From Taeniopygia guttata (Eukaryota > Chordata > Aves > Passeriformes > Estrildidae), in assembly GCF_048771995.1 (NCBI RefSeq), contig NC_133030.1, positions 39,680,001-39,744,000 of the forward strand: a DNA stretch of 64,000 nt, in the 5' to 3' direction. Under the pieces are notes generated by a model. That model saw only the letters and a program-made list of their open reading frames with translations. It searched no databases and was not told the origin of the DNA. A program made the translations under genes and the position numbers. Shown piece by piece: positions 1-12,363 of the stretch (positions are counted from its first letter, which is position 1; each line of letters opens with the position of its first letter).

Positions 1-2157
1 TGATTTCTTTCTTTTGAACCTATCCAATCCATTTTTTAATTGGAAAATACAGTTAATTGCTTTAAGCAGATCCGAGGCAGGTTAAAAGGGGTTTTCCATT
101 ATATTCTTAAACAACATTTGAAAATATAAGTTAAGAAATATAAGGGGGAGGGAGGAGATAGAGAATTATAGCAACAGATGAGAGATAAATGAGATACTGT
201 GGCTACTAGTAACGCCAGGTCTCTGGTGCCTGTCACATGCTCCACACGGACCAAGGAAATACAGGAGGAGCAGAGCTATTTCTAAAAGAAAAGGAAAGAA
301 GTAGAGTGGGCTGATTTGGAGCGGACCCGTCTCTGAGAGAAGTCCATGTTTAGAAGCAGGGCAGGTTTTCCTCCGGCGGGCGCGTTGCAGGCGAGCGGAG
401 CGCGGTGCCGCAGCACCATCTACTGATGTACTGCGGCTGCCGAGGGAGCGCGGCTCACGGCACCCAGACACCCTGCGCGCCCCAAAGCCACACCCTGCGG
501 AACAGCCAGCCTGCAGAGCATCAAAAACATGCGGCTTCCATAGCCAGCTGGGCCAAGGAAAATTCTGGCTCAGGATGTGGAGCACGGGGCTGCGGCAAGA
601 GGAACAGGAGAAAATGTAGGGCTCTTCACAGTTCTTTACAAATGAGAGTGGCAAAAGTTTTGGTTCTGATACTGATGATACTGTATTGAACTTGACTCAG
701 GAAAAGGATTTGTATCACTGAGCATTCGAGACACTCGGCTTTTTGAAGGAAAACTTTTCTTTCCTTTAACTTTTTGAAAATATTGCTCTGATCCTCTTCG
801 GTGCTTGAGACTTTGTCATCATATAAATTGGTTAGATTTACTCCCCAGCAGAACACTGAGCAATAATAAACCGAAATTATGTTTAAGATCCTCTCCATAT
901 AGGATATAAAAGACAATTTTTGCAGTGGAACCATTTCAGAGAAGCCTTTCCCTTACCAATACACATCCTGAAATCCTGTCCTCACTGGAGTAGAGTGTTA
1001 CTGCTGATTTCAATGGGACCATGATTTCTTTCAGTTCTCCTCTATCTCATCATGGCAAGTGCCAGATGCTGATATAACTTAACTGAAGCCTCCTGTCATA
1101 TGTACTGCACTTCACTAAATTCACAGGTGTGCCAAATAATGCAATCTACTGGAGCTCTAGGCAGCATGGTAGAGCTGAACATAGGAAGAAAATTGACTGC
1201 CTTTCATACAGGGCCTCAGTATTGACAGCTGATTGCTGTACTTCATTTAAGTGAAACAAAATTTTCAGAGAAGTATATTGACTAGTCTGTGAATATAAAT
1301 CATTCCATAGCTATGAAACTGGAAAACACAAGACTTTTCCTGACAGCAATATTCTGCTGTCCATTAAGAGGGCTAAGGCTCCAGGAGATGATACTTTAAT
1401 TATTGAAATTTTATTTTCCTCTAAAAAAAATCTTCATTTTCTTGTAAGTAGCAGAATAAGGACTGCTAAACCAGCTAGAGGTGGATTTATTCCTCTGCTT
1501 ATAGAGCATCTTTTCAATATGGCCCTTATCTCTGCAGACTTTCACACCATAATAGCAAAAAAAAAAAAAATTGATGGTAATATTTTTACCATTTAATTTA
1601 AAGAAAATCCAAACCTAAACATAATAACCAGAGACCAACAAAAGTGCCAGTTGCTCTTTTGCCATAAGTGGATATACTAAAAGGAGTGGAAAGCATCTGT
1701 TCTTCTTTCTTTACTTCTTATCTTTGGTGGTAAGAGTAAAGGAATCTAACACAAAAACAAGGGAAAATCTAATGTGGAACTAATGCAACATTTACCAGTT
1801 ATTATCTGATTATTGTTCCTGATGATATTTCCATTTCTCTAATCTTTAATCTTCTTGTATGTAAATTGAAAGACCTTCAGGGCAAGACTCTTTCTACATC
1901 TCTGTGTAACATCTAACACAGTGAGATCCTGATCCTCCTTCTAGCCTCCAGAAACTTATGAAATTAAAATATACAAGTGATAAGAGTCTCCAAGATTGAC
2001 TCACCAAAGAGTTTGGGAAATACAGTATTTAGTTCCTAGGTACTTTTCCAGCTAGCAGAACTGGGAGTCCGTAACAGGTGCCCAGGTTCTGCTGGCCTGG
2101 GCAGAAGCAATTGCAGCATGGATGACTGACCAGTGCCAACACATAACCAAGAATATA
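1..2157. other. Gene-free intergenic stretch, left edge
   Basis: No exon with recognisable protein similarity and no RNA gene was seen on either strand. Apart from the CpG-rich patch at about 362-500 the DNA is AT-rich with scattered stops. A run of A lies near 1,557-1,571. The long open frames around 166-689 exist because the GC-rich patch lacks stop codons. Confidence 0.6.
362..500. promoter_or_regulatory. Orphan CpG-rich patch
   Basis: A block of about 140 bp has many CpG dinucleotides and high GC inside otherwise AT-rich DNA. It includes the short palindrome GGTGCCGCAGCACC near 405. No coding exon or known promoter is attached to it. It could be a distal enhancer, the promoter of an unannotated non-coding transcript, or a relic of a GC-rich insertion. 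The sequence alone does not decide. Confidence 0.35.
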
Positions 2158-2214
2158 CTAGTCAGGAACTGGATGATCCTGAAGGTTTCTTCCAGCCTTG
2201 ATGATTCTATGAAG
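2158..2214 (+). repeat. CR1 LINE 3' tail fragment
   Basis: The stretch reads like the CR1 3' end: an 'ACTGGATGATC' block, then a TTCCAGCC-like block, then GATTCTATGA. This is the usual avian CR1 terminus in plus orientation. Only the last 60 bases or so are recognisable, as expected for a strongly 5'-truncated copy. Confidence 0.6.
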
Positions 2215-4049
2215 CATTAATGGGACCCTGCAAGTCCCCACACCTCCCTGGCAAATCTGTATTGTTGATGATAGGCTCAACAGAACCATGTGCATTACCC
2301 CAGAGCACACGCAGTCACAGATTTGCCCTGTGTTTTTAGAACTCAAACAGTTCTCACTAAATGTCAAACTGTGTCTAAAAAGGAGGTACTTAGCCCAGGT
2401 GCTGCTCAAGCAGAGCAGTGCTGTTCCACAGCCCCACAGCTTCAGGGCACAAACATGCAAGTAGAAGTCATAAGGTGGGAGATTCAAAAGAGGATTGCAT
2501 GTGTTAAACCAGAGACCTGCTGTAAGGAGCATTGCCCCTGTCTGCTCTGGATGCACAGCCTTCAGCTCTCCCCTGCATTAAGGAGCTAACCCTTTATCAT
2601 GGAACCTGGCCACAAGTCATACCTACCAAAGAGAGATTTGGGTACAACTTTCCTCATGTCCCTTAGGAATTCAAACTCACATAATAGATGTGCAGCATCC
2701 AGGGCCAGGATGGTGTCAGAACCCCAAGACTGAAGCTGTTCTGTTTTTTCAAGGAATACTTACATATTCCTTGGGCCACAAGAACACAAAAAAGTCCAGT
2801 TACAACCTTAAAGTTTAAACTCAAGAGAAAAGAACAAATTATTTTTCTAATGAATACTTTGATGTTCAGTTGTAGGGACTCATTAATATTAATTGTTGTG
2901 TTTAAAGCCAACTATCTCAGAAGTCTTCCCTTGTAAGTAAAAAAATATTGTCATAAAAATTCTGGTAACCATCAAAGGGATATATGAGCTGAGGAAATAC
3001 AGATGCATAATCTCCACAAAATAATTTGTCTTTTCCAACAGTTCTAGGAAAGTTTCAGAAACTTTGACTAGGGAATTATTAAATAGTCATTTAGTGTACG
3101 ATGCATTGTAGAGAGTCTAAATCATGTTCAAAGCAGACACAGGAGCATAACTTTCTTTTTAAATTTCTAGAACATGCATTTCTTTGAGGGCGAGATATTG
3201 CCACTCCCATGTTTTACGAGTATAGCAGCATACCACTTTCATGCAGAAAATTAAATTTGCCTTCTTCACCCATTAGTATGTGGTTATATGTGATTAAAAG
3301 ATCACAAGAAGATACCTGATATAAAAAATTAACAATGAAAAAGTAAAATTTTTTTAAGAGACAATAAAACCAATAACAATGCAGAAAGGTGTGAGCCAGA
3401 GGACCCCTCCCTGCTGGGCTCCCACCAGGGCTACAGTGGAAAATAAAACTCTGCAAGCCCACAGCAAGTAAGCTGCAGAAGACAAAGTGGAGTTTAGATG
3501 AAGAAGTATCAGACAAATAAATCTATGCAAAGCTCCATTGCCCCGATGGGAGTACACCATGACAACTACACAAACTTATTCCAGGAGGGCTGGATGACTA
3601 TGCTGATTCAAACAGAGATAGTTCAATGCTCTTCCTAGATGTGCAACAAAAGATTTGGATATTTTGAGAATTAACACATTATAGCAAGAATAATTGGTTT
3701 TAAAATCCAAGTAACACAGAGAGCCAATTTGTGCCAAACAGCTACTCAAATATCTCAGGAGCATTTGCAGCATTCAGAGTAAACACAGCAAAAATGTTGG
3801 AAGAAGCAGAGTAACAGCTACTAGCAGGTGGTCCAGCAAATAAAATCATTTAATCTCAGCAAACCATCTACTTGAGACTGACAGCTCTCCATCCTTGGTG
3901 CTTCTGAGCAGTGGGGAACACTGGCTGAAGGGCTCTGTTAAACTGAGATAATACAAGATGTTGTCTAAATGTCAAAGATTCTGTTATTTTAGAGGTCACA
4001 GTCTACTTCAGAAATACCCAAGGAAAATGCACGAGTGAGGATAATGAAT

Positions 4050-4097
4050 TTTTTTTTAAATAAAAAATAAACAATAAAACAAACAAAAAAAAACCCC
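4050..4097. repeat. A-rich low-complexity tract
   Basis: A run of T is followed by A-rich sequence of the AATAAAACAAACAAAAA type. It may be the tail of a decayed retroelement, but no body is recognisable. Confidence 0.6.
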
Positions 4098-5849
4098 ACT
4101 AAAACACTTTCCCTGAAGAGCAGTCAGCAAGAGGTTGTGCAGTTGTGCAGACAAGTCGATGGCAGAAAGCAATTCACAGTGAAAGACAGTCAGAAATACT
4201 AAGGCTGGTAGGGAGCCAAAGCATAAGAAAACATCACAGTAATATGAAATTAGTCTGGAAGGCATTTGGCATTAAAAAAAATATATAAACTCAGGTAAAT
4301 GGACATGCCAGAAATACCATTTTAACTGGCTTATAAATCATTACTCATGGTGTGCTAATGTCAAGAAACAAAGCTAGTAATAGTACTAGACTGGATAATC
4401 AAAGTTAACAGTCAGTTAAGGTGATATTAATTGTACTTGACTGATGAGAAGGGGCAGAAGAGTGAATAGCTAGCAGAGGGAAAATGTAAAATTTGATGCC
4501 TGCTAAATGAGGCATGATGAATAATGGTTTTTCTTGTCAAAACCACTGCTAGATTCCCCTCAAGCTGTGAGCGGGTATTCAGGAACACATGTCTGGTTTT
4601 AACCACGGGTCTGATCATTCTTCTAATAAAAGCAACAAAAAATATGATAACTGATGCAAAAAGGAGCTGAAAAAGACCAAGATAATGTCCTACAGCCACA
4701 AGCTGAAATTCCATCTTATTTCACAAAATGTACATGCAAAGCAAGTTAAAAACAATCCAGGGAGGGTACCTATTATCTTGCATGAACAGACAGCAGTTGT
4801 TGACAGGAGTTAATAGCATTTCTCAAGAAACTGGGCTTAATCTGTTTTTTGTTGAAACATTTTTTTTCATGTATTTATTAAGAATAAGTAGAATTTCTGA
4901 CAATATTCTCTCTAAACAAAATATTAAAAGTGGATCTCACCTAAATAAAATAATACAGCAAAATGTGAGTCATTCAGATCTTAGGATAAGGTTATTCAGA
5001 GAGTTAATATCAGTTTATCTTATTTGCTAAATCTTTCCAGAAATTGTTCAGCTGTTAGCCTGCTCTATTTATATAAGCAGTTGTCCTGTTACAATGTGCA
5101 TGAGGCTGAATTGCACTTTTTTGGGGAGGAAGGCAGAAACAATTGTATGTGTTGACTGCAGTCTGATGTATTCTAAAACTGCTCTCAGTTCTTGTTTTAG
5201 AGAATCAGGACATTTCCTATCATTATTATAAAAAATTAAATTGTGGTAGGGCAGCTAATAAAGTTTTCTTGTTATGCACAAGACAACTCTGTCCAATTAC
5301 TGGGTCAAGAGCCCCAGGTGTTATGCACACAGAAACTTCCTCCACACAACAAACCAATAAAGATGCTGAGAGTCATATGCAGAACAGAGATGTGCAATAA
5401 AAACAATGCCTGAGATTCATTCCCTCTGTAAAGTACCTTTCAGATGTTTTTTTCTCTATTGTTGCTGAAGCAAACTGATGCTAGATGTTTAACAGCAGGC
5501 TGCAGAAATAATTTGGGCACAGAACAAGCAAAGCACGTCCTGGGGATGAACTGCTGAGCAAGCATAGCCACAGACCCATCAAGGTCCCACTGATTCCAAT
5601 GAAGAAAACACCAAGCAGCAAGGTCTATGTAGCTATGTGGTATCCGCATCCAAACTTTTAAATCAAAAGTAAAAAAGAGCCTTAGCCAGCCATTCATTAC
5701 AGAGCTTCTTACATCTCATTCAAAGCAGCTATTACTGACTACCTTGAAGGACTATGAAACAAATAGATCCAGTGATTGTCCAGATTGCCAGGCACACAAA
5801 GGAAATCAAAGTTTTGAGAAATAGAAAATTTAGGACTCCCAGCCCACTA

Positions 5850-5912
5850 AATCACAGGATTGGAAATGAGACCACATCACCGAGTTCAGACCAAAAGTCA
5901 AACTTGCCCCAA
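5850..5912 (-). repeat. Possible old CR1 fragment
   Basis: The order ATCACAGGATTGGAAA... then CATCACCGAGTTCAGACC resembles the reverse complement of a CR1 3' region (ATCACAGAATCA...GGTTGGAA...CATCGAGTCCAACC). Divergence is high and the match is short. Confidence 0.3.
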
Positions 5913-6117
5913 ATTTAGAGGGACTAAAAGTCCAAATTCTAATTTAGATTAGATAAATTCATAAGCTCAAGGGTCTGTAAAGTCTGTTTATGAATCATGC
6001 TAATGGCATCTATTATACAAGTGTACAGTGCCACTGAGATCAGTGAGGAGACCTGAAGATCTTACAGAGCCCTTCCAACCCTTGCAGGCAACACGAGGCA
6101 CAAGTAGAGGTCAGGCT

Positions 6118-6175
6118 GAAAAGCAGGAGGGACTTATCCACAGAGCAGGAATTAAACCCAGCATCCAACTACAAT
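6118..6175 (+). repeat. Possible MIR-like SINE scrap
   Basis: The words GGGACTTATCC, ACAGAGCAGGAATTAAACCCAG follow the order of the MIR core (GACTTGCCCAAGGTCAC...GAATTCGAACCCAGG). The match is weak and by eye only. Confidence 0.25.
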
Positions 6176-7454
6176 GTAAATTCAAAGGTGCCACCAGTCA
6201 TGTGTTAGTACTAATTAACTGATCCCAGGAACCTAACATTTGACAGCTTACTTTCACTATCTTTGCAGCTCTATGGTTACCCAGTTTTTTCTAGTCCAAG
6301 AGCTCTGCTGCACTGCTGGAATACTCAGGGTACTACCTCTGCCAAGTTCTTCTCACTGCAGAAGTGCCTCCAGGCTGTCCCTACAATGATCTGGTAACCA
6401 CAATTCCTTTCTCAGACACAAACATGTATTCACACACACCTACAGCCACAAGAACCATTTAAACACTGCACCTTCCCCCTCCCTCAGACACAACCTCACA
6501 GAGCCAGCCGAGATGCTCCAGCATCTACCCCACCAGGGGAAATGCATCAACAACACTTAGCAGATGACGTGGAAGCATCTACCTCCTGACCACCTATACT
6601 GGGAGAGGTGACAGATGAAGCTCTAGCCTGGGTGTGTGCCAGAGGAGGAGTCTGGCTTTGTGGGCAGTGTCTGAGTGACAGAACAGGCAGAAGTGTGCAT
6701 GGGCCCCATGGAGCCTGCTGCTCAGAGCACACTGTCATGCATCATTCAGAGAGAAGACACTGCATGCTATTACAGCCTTCTATCTAACAAGGCCCGTGGT
6801 GAGGAAAGCAAATACTTACTACCCAGGTAGTAAATAATTCAAGGTTTTGATATCCCCTATTTAGCAGAAGTTTTTGTGACAGTCTATTTTTTAACTTACA
6901 CTTTCTTTTTCTTTTTTTTTAATTGCAATGCTTATGAAAGTAAAAATACTAGCACTGGAATGACATAAACAAATTCCATATAAACTTGTAAGCAGATTCA
7001 TACAAACAGTTCTTCAGCCCAGCCTGAAATACCCCTGCTGATCCTATGCAAAACCTTCCAGTTTCACACAACTGCCTGCTGTTGATGTGACCTTTCAAAG
7101 ATGTCAAGTTGAAGTGAATTACAGAATAGTTCAGTACACCTCAAACAGGCACTGGGAAGAAAGCACAGCAGTATGTGTTGTTCAGGAAAGGGGAAAGCAC
7201 TATTATGTATGTGCCTTGCTGGAAACCAGCCCTTCATTTCTTTCTAACAACAGGGTCTCCTATTCTGCACTCATTTCTGCAAGGAACACACATTGGTTGG
7301 TTTAATAACATCAATGTAAGCAACACACACAAAAAAAGGGAACTTTCACTGCTTTTGATTTCACCCTCCTCCCCCAGCCTGCTTGTATATGAGATTTCCC
7401 TCCTCCTCCTCAATCATCACTTTATGTTGATTTTACCAATATGCCTCTTACAAA

Positions 7455-7518
7455 AAGAGGTGCTGAGGTTGATTGGGACCCTTTGCAGGTCATCTAGTCC
7501 ATCTCTCTGCTACAGATT
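7455..7518 (-). repeat. CR1 LINE fragment
   Basis: GGTTGATTGGGACCCTTTGC followed by AGGTCATCTAGTCCATCTC matches the reverse complement of the CR1 3' region (GGTTGGAAGGGACCT...GGTCATCTAGTCCAACC). It is a short, diverged fragment. Confidence 0.55.
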
Positions 7519-8090
7519 TCTAATCTCTGTGTTACAAGCATGCAAAAGCAGAACATATGCAGGAGATATTAATCCATGAACTTTTCAAAGGACTCAAAAG
7601 CCTTCTAGCCTATTACCTTATCCAGACATCATACTTTTCTATTTTTCCACCAGAGAGAAAAGAAGGTGTCTTCGTATGGCACCATGAGAAACAAGCTACA
7701 GCAAATTCCCATAAACACACAGTGGGGATCACCCCTCGACAATGAACATGCAGAGGCAGGCACAAATGAAGGCTTTGTAAATTCACGTACTTAGCACGGT
7801 CTGTTGTCAATGGTAAAACTATTGAGAAGGGCGTACTGCCACTAGGTGTCACCTGCCAGAAACTGCAGCAATTCAAGTCACTTTATCTGTAAACGGGAAT
7901 ACACCATTTGCAGCTCCAGCTCTTTTCCCTGAGAGTACTTTTAATAGGACCTGTAAAAAAAGCCCCCATGTAAGAGCTGTCCTTTCCATGTGCTCACACA
8001 GGCGTGGGCTGAGGGTCTCCTTGTGGAGGTTCTTGGTAGGGTGAAGCAGGGACAACGTTTATGTGTGAAACTTTTGAGAGAATTGATGGA

Positions 8091-8108
8091 TTTTTTTTTT
8101 TTTTTTTT
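8091..8108. repeat. Poly-T run
   Basis: An uninterrupted run of 18 T. No SINE or LINE body is recognisable beside it. Confidence 0.85.
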
Positions 8109-10839
8109 AAACCAAGATGAACATTATAGCATTGAACTAATATGTAAACACAATATACCAGCCCTGCAGTAAAAAAAGAAAAGTACGTGGGCAATATCCC
8201 TAAAAACTGTCTGAAAATAGGGCTCATGCAGATGAGCTGAAGCCAGGCTGCGAGGCTTCCCACCCACTCACAGCAGAGGGCTGTGTTGGGCTGAGCAGAG
8301 CCAGGACTGACAGCCAGGAGGCTTAGGCAACTGCAGGGGAAAAAAGAGGTTTAAGCAGAAACAAATCCTCAGGTCGCTCACAGTAGGACAGGGAAGAATC
8401 AGGAAGGACCAGTATGACCTCCTCTCACCTTCCCCCCTCAGAGAACTGGAGTAATTCACAGTACATTGTGAACTCTGGGCCATGCAACCCATCCTCCCCT
8501 GAAATAAACTTCCTTTTCCTGTGGTTTCACCCATTTTCAATTCTAAACATTAATTTATTTTGTTATGCACATTTATTCTAGGAGAGAGTGGCTTCTTTGC
8601 TGCCACTGTATAAATCGATTGTCCGCCTTTTGCCATAGGCACACAGGCATTTCTGCTCGCTCCATTACAAAAGGGATACATCAGCACTGACTGTTTCTGG
8701 GACAAATGTTATGGATGATTAAAAACCCAGGAAGTGTAAAGCAAATGCAAGGAAATTGAGCTGTTATCTAAGAAAGGTGCTACAACATATCCTTTAAAAC
8801 ACCACAGATTCTATGTACCTGATAGAACATGAAATATTTCATTTCAGTGATATAAGGTGGGATATTCTGAGATAGACAGTATGCACTGTTGCTATAACAA
8901 CATCAGAAGTGCTACCATCACAGCATTAAAACTGGAGATATTTGTGATGGAGCTTGTTTCATAAGCAAAGAGAGAAGCCTAGAAGGCTGTAATGAGCAGA
9001 AGCCTGAGGTCAGATCAGATACGTTTAGGGAGGAGCGGGAAATAGAACTGCAGGAACTGAACAAGCCAAAAACCACTCAGCCCAAACAAGTGCCTAGCAC
9101 CAATGCTGCTTCATCATAACAGATTAATTTTGCTGTAATGACAAAAAGTGTCCCAGGTCAACATGAGGAAGAGCTCTGTTTCACCTCTTGTATGATTATG
9201 CACAAGAGGCTAACCTTCAGTGTAAGAGGTGCTCATTTAAGGGCGAGCTCTTCTGTTCCTGGCATATCTTTGGAAAGATAAGTTCTTATTTTGCTTGCTG
9301 TGACATGTCGATACTCTGAAGAAATGACAAGTATTGCGGTCTAGATAAATCTATTGATGAGCATCTGCCTCTCGTGTATTTTTGAGAAGTAATAGTTCTG
9401 GTGCCTCCTGGAGTTCTATCAAGGGAGCTCTTTCCTAGCAATAACATGAGGCAGAACACCAGCAGAACGATGTTCAGTCTTTATGGCACTTACTGTTGAG
9501 CGGGCTCTGTACCCCACTGCTATTTTCATTGTTGAGTCACCCAAGCACTGAGGAACTTCTCACAGGAACAATTTGTATAGAAACCTATTTTGAGAAGGAT
9601 AAGGTTCACTCTCAGAGGTACAGTGATTGCACATCAGGCAACTCAGGCCGTTCTCAAATGAATCACAAAAATTTCCTCACAAGGGTAAATGTCAAGATAC
9701 ACCAGCCATGAGTCACAGCTGTCATCCTCCCTCTGTTCTGAAAGGTTTGAATCCTTATGAATTGTCATTGAGACTGAGACAGAAGCATGATGCTGCTAAA
9801 CTTGAAACACTGTAATGAAGCATTTCCACCATCATTTAGATGGGTCTGTCCTGTGGCACTATTTCAGGTGACTCAGTTAGCAAACTGGACCAGAAAGGTG
9901 AAAATTTATATACGTAGGAAAGAGCAAGAACTGTCGGAAACTCAGTATCCCACAGCAGCAGTATATTTCAAATCTCAAGTCTTATATGAGATAAATCTCA
10001 TTTAGAGGTTGTGGATTACTGTCTCCCTTTTTATTTTCCTATACATCCAGTATAACCTAGGAATGGGGATTACTCTGAATATAAACAATCTAATCAAAGC
10101 AAAAATTAGGCAGTGTGAGAAATTGACAAGATGATACATATTTTTCAACCATTTTATAAAAAGGGTGGGTCTCATTCAAGAGATACAAATCAACAACCAA
10201 AGACAAATTTAGCAGTGCTGCTTGTTTTTTCAGAAAAAACTAGTCTGTTCATGCCAGCCTGGTACACAGAGTGATATGCTAATCCCAAACAAACTAATTC
10301 CACTGTCACATAGTTTGAGGGTTTGCATAATTTGCAGCTAAATTCATTGACAGTTTACAATGAAGCTTAATTGGCTCTAGATTATTGCACTGTATTTTGT
10401 ACACCTGGCTTTGTTTTAATTTCAATTAGCATTGCTGACATTGTAACCCCGTTATTGCTATTATGCTGGCAAGGAGCAAGTGATTGCACATGTTCTCTAT
10501 CTGCCTCCAGAACATAAGCTCCATGACAGGCTGCAAGTTTCATCATTACTGAGCTGACCATCCCTCAATATTACATTCAGAAAGCAGTAAGCATGGGCCA
10601 GTGCAGATTGAACCTCCTGGTTTCAGTGCTGACAGCTGTGAGCACCATAGTGGAGACACCTGCACGCAGCATCAGCAGCCATCCCTGGGATTGCAGGGTG
10701 TGCCAGCAAGAGATAAGCACTGCCCTGGCACAGCACCACCCACATCTGCTTAACTTCTTGCTTAACAAGAGGAGGTCAAGTGACAGTGGAGTCACTAATG
10801 TTATTGATCAATAACCACTCATTAATTTAATAAATGCAC

Positions 10840-10901
10840 ATTCCCCTGTGCAGGGGAATAGATGGAGCAGGGACATTATGAAATCACCAGCACCTGGTGA
10901 T
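10840..10901. repeat. Two perfect short hairpins in tandem
   Basis: The first inverted repeat spans 10,840-10,859: 9-bp arms (ATTCCCCTG / CAGGGGAAT) with a 2-base loop. The second spans 10,883-10,901: 8-bp arms (ATCACCAG / CTGGTGAT) with a 3-base loop. Both are perfect. Their meaning is unknown. Confidence 0.8.
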
Positions 10902-12321
10902 GTCTCAGGTTAGATAGGCACCAGTATAGTTCAACAAAGCAGATGCTGCTGATCTGCACAATTGGTCCTGCACTTGTATAGGACAAGAGCAAAGCCATAT
11001 CCAGTGTATTTTTTTTCTTGTGGAATTCAGATTTTGCTATCCTAATATTGCTGGTTTTCTTTTGTCCATTCATCAAAACAAACCACTTATTGACTTAAAA
11101 ACCCACAAACTGCAGAGAAGTGAGAGTTGCCTCCCCCTTACACCAGACTAACTTAGACCCTTAGCAAGCCCATCATTACACTGTCTGAAGAAAGGTAATT
11201 AAAGGGGACTGCACCAGCCAGTGTGCTCCAGGTCACCTCTGCACTGGAAGCACAGGCTGGAACAGCGTCACACAATGGTCCTGTCTGCAACAAATAAGGT
11301 GAGAGTATTGCCCAAGAGTAGCTATAATACTTCAGATCAAGCAGTCAGGTAAAATATTTCCAGATTAGACATAAAACCACAGCATAATTAGGAACATACC
11401 CAGACAACACTGTGGGTGGCCAGCAAACACATCTGACACAGTAAAACAACCTACTTCTGCCACATTTCACCATGTAGGCAAGATTTATATGGACTTTTGA
11501 AAACAACAAAAGCAGGTATTTGTTCCTTCCCCACGCTAAACACTTCTGATAAAATTAGCCAGCAACCTGGTTGTACAAGCCTTCCCTGACAATTCCCAAT
11601 TATTAATTCCAATTCCCCTCACAATTATTAATTATAATTAATAAGAACAATTATTAACAATTAGACCTCTGTTAATATCCAGAAGCTGTGGCTGGGAGAA
11701 GGCACTAAGTAATAATCAAGAGTAATTTTATGGCAGACCAAGGCAAAACAAAATATGGACCCTGGCTCATCAGGGGAGCTCCTAAATAATCTGTAACTAG
11801 CACTCCACAGTTCTTTCCTAAACAAAATATCCACAGCTACTGTATGACAATTACTTCAGCAAACACAGGTGTAAATTGAAATGTTGAGAAAACCAAAAGT
11901 CTTGGGCTTTATTTTTTTACAGGGTATGCTAAAAATCAGACCAAATAAAACCAGAACAGTAGGGTAATAAATATGGAGAGGATGTCCATAAGGTAAGTAT
12001 TGCTCTCCTTGCCTCAATAGCATTAAAACAAGGAGAGGTATAACCAACCAAATACTTATAAAATGGGATGAATTAGGAAACAGACTTTCAGTACAATCAG
12101 AAAGAGCACAAATTTAAAATAGCATGGAAACTGAAAGTGAAAACAGTGAGCAAAGAGGGGAAAGGGCCAACAACAGAAAAAAAAGCAGGACAACAGAAAA
12201 GAGCAGTCTTGTCAACTGTCGTCTTCATAAAAATAGGAATTCTGTCTCCAAAACATCATTAAATTAAACACAACAACAAAACTCCAACAAACAAACCTGC
12301 AGAATTTCAAGACTGAAAATA

Positions 12322-12363
12322 CTTCCCCCCTCCTCCTTCTTTTTCTTCCTTTTTTTTTTTTTT
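12322..12363. repeat. Pure pyrimidine tract
   Basis: Forty-two consecutive C/T bases: C-rich, then mixed TCCTCC/TTCTT, then a run of T. Such homopyrimidine tracts can adopt triplex structure. No gene is attached. Confidence 0.8.

Larger units (their letters stand above)
2215..7459. other. Gene-free intergenic stretch
   Basis: No gene is recognisable. It holds an A-rich low-complexity tract (about 4,050-4,097), a possible old CR1 scrap (about 5,850-5,912) and a weak MIR-like stretch (about 6,118-6,175). The rest looks like old, decayed unique sequence. Confidence 0.55.

Noticed and set aside
166-934. Overlapping open frames on both strands at the left edge
   Set aside because: They arise from the CpG-rich patch and lack any recognisable domain or splice context; opposite-strand frames overlap each other.
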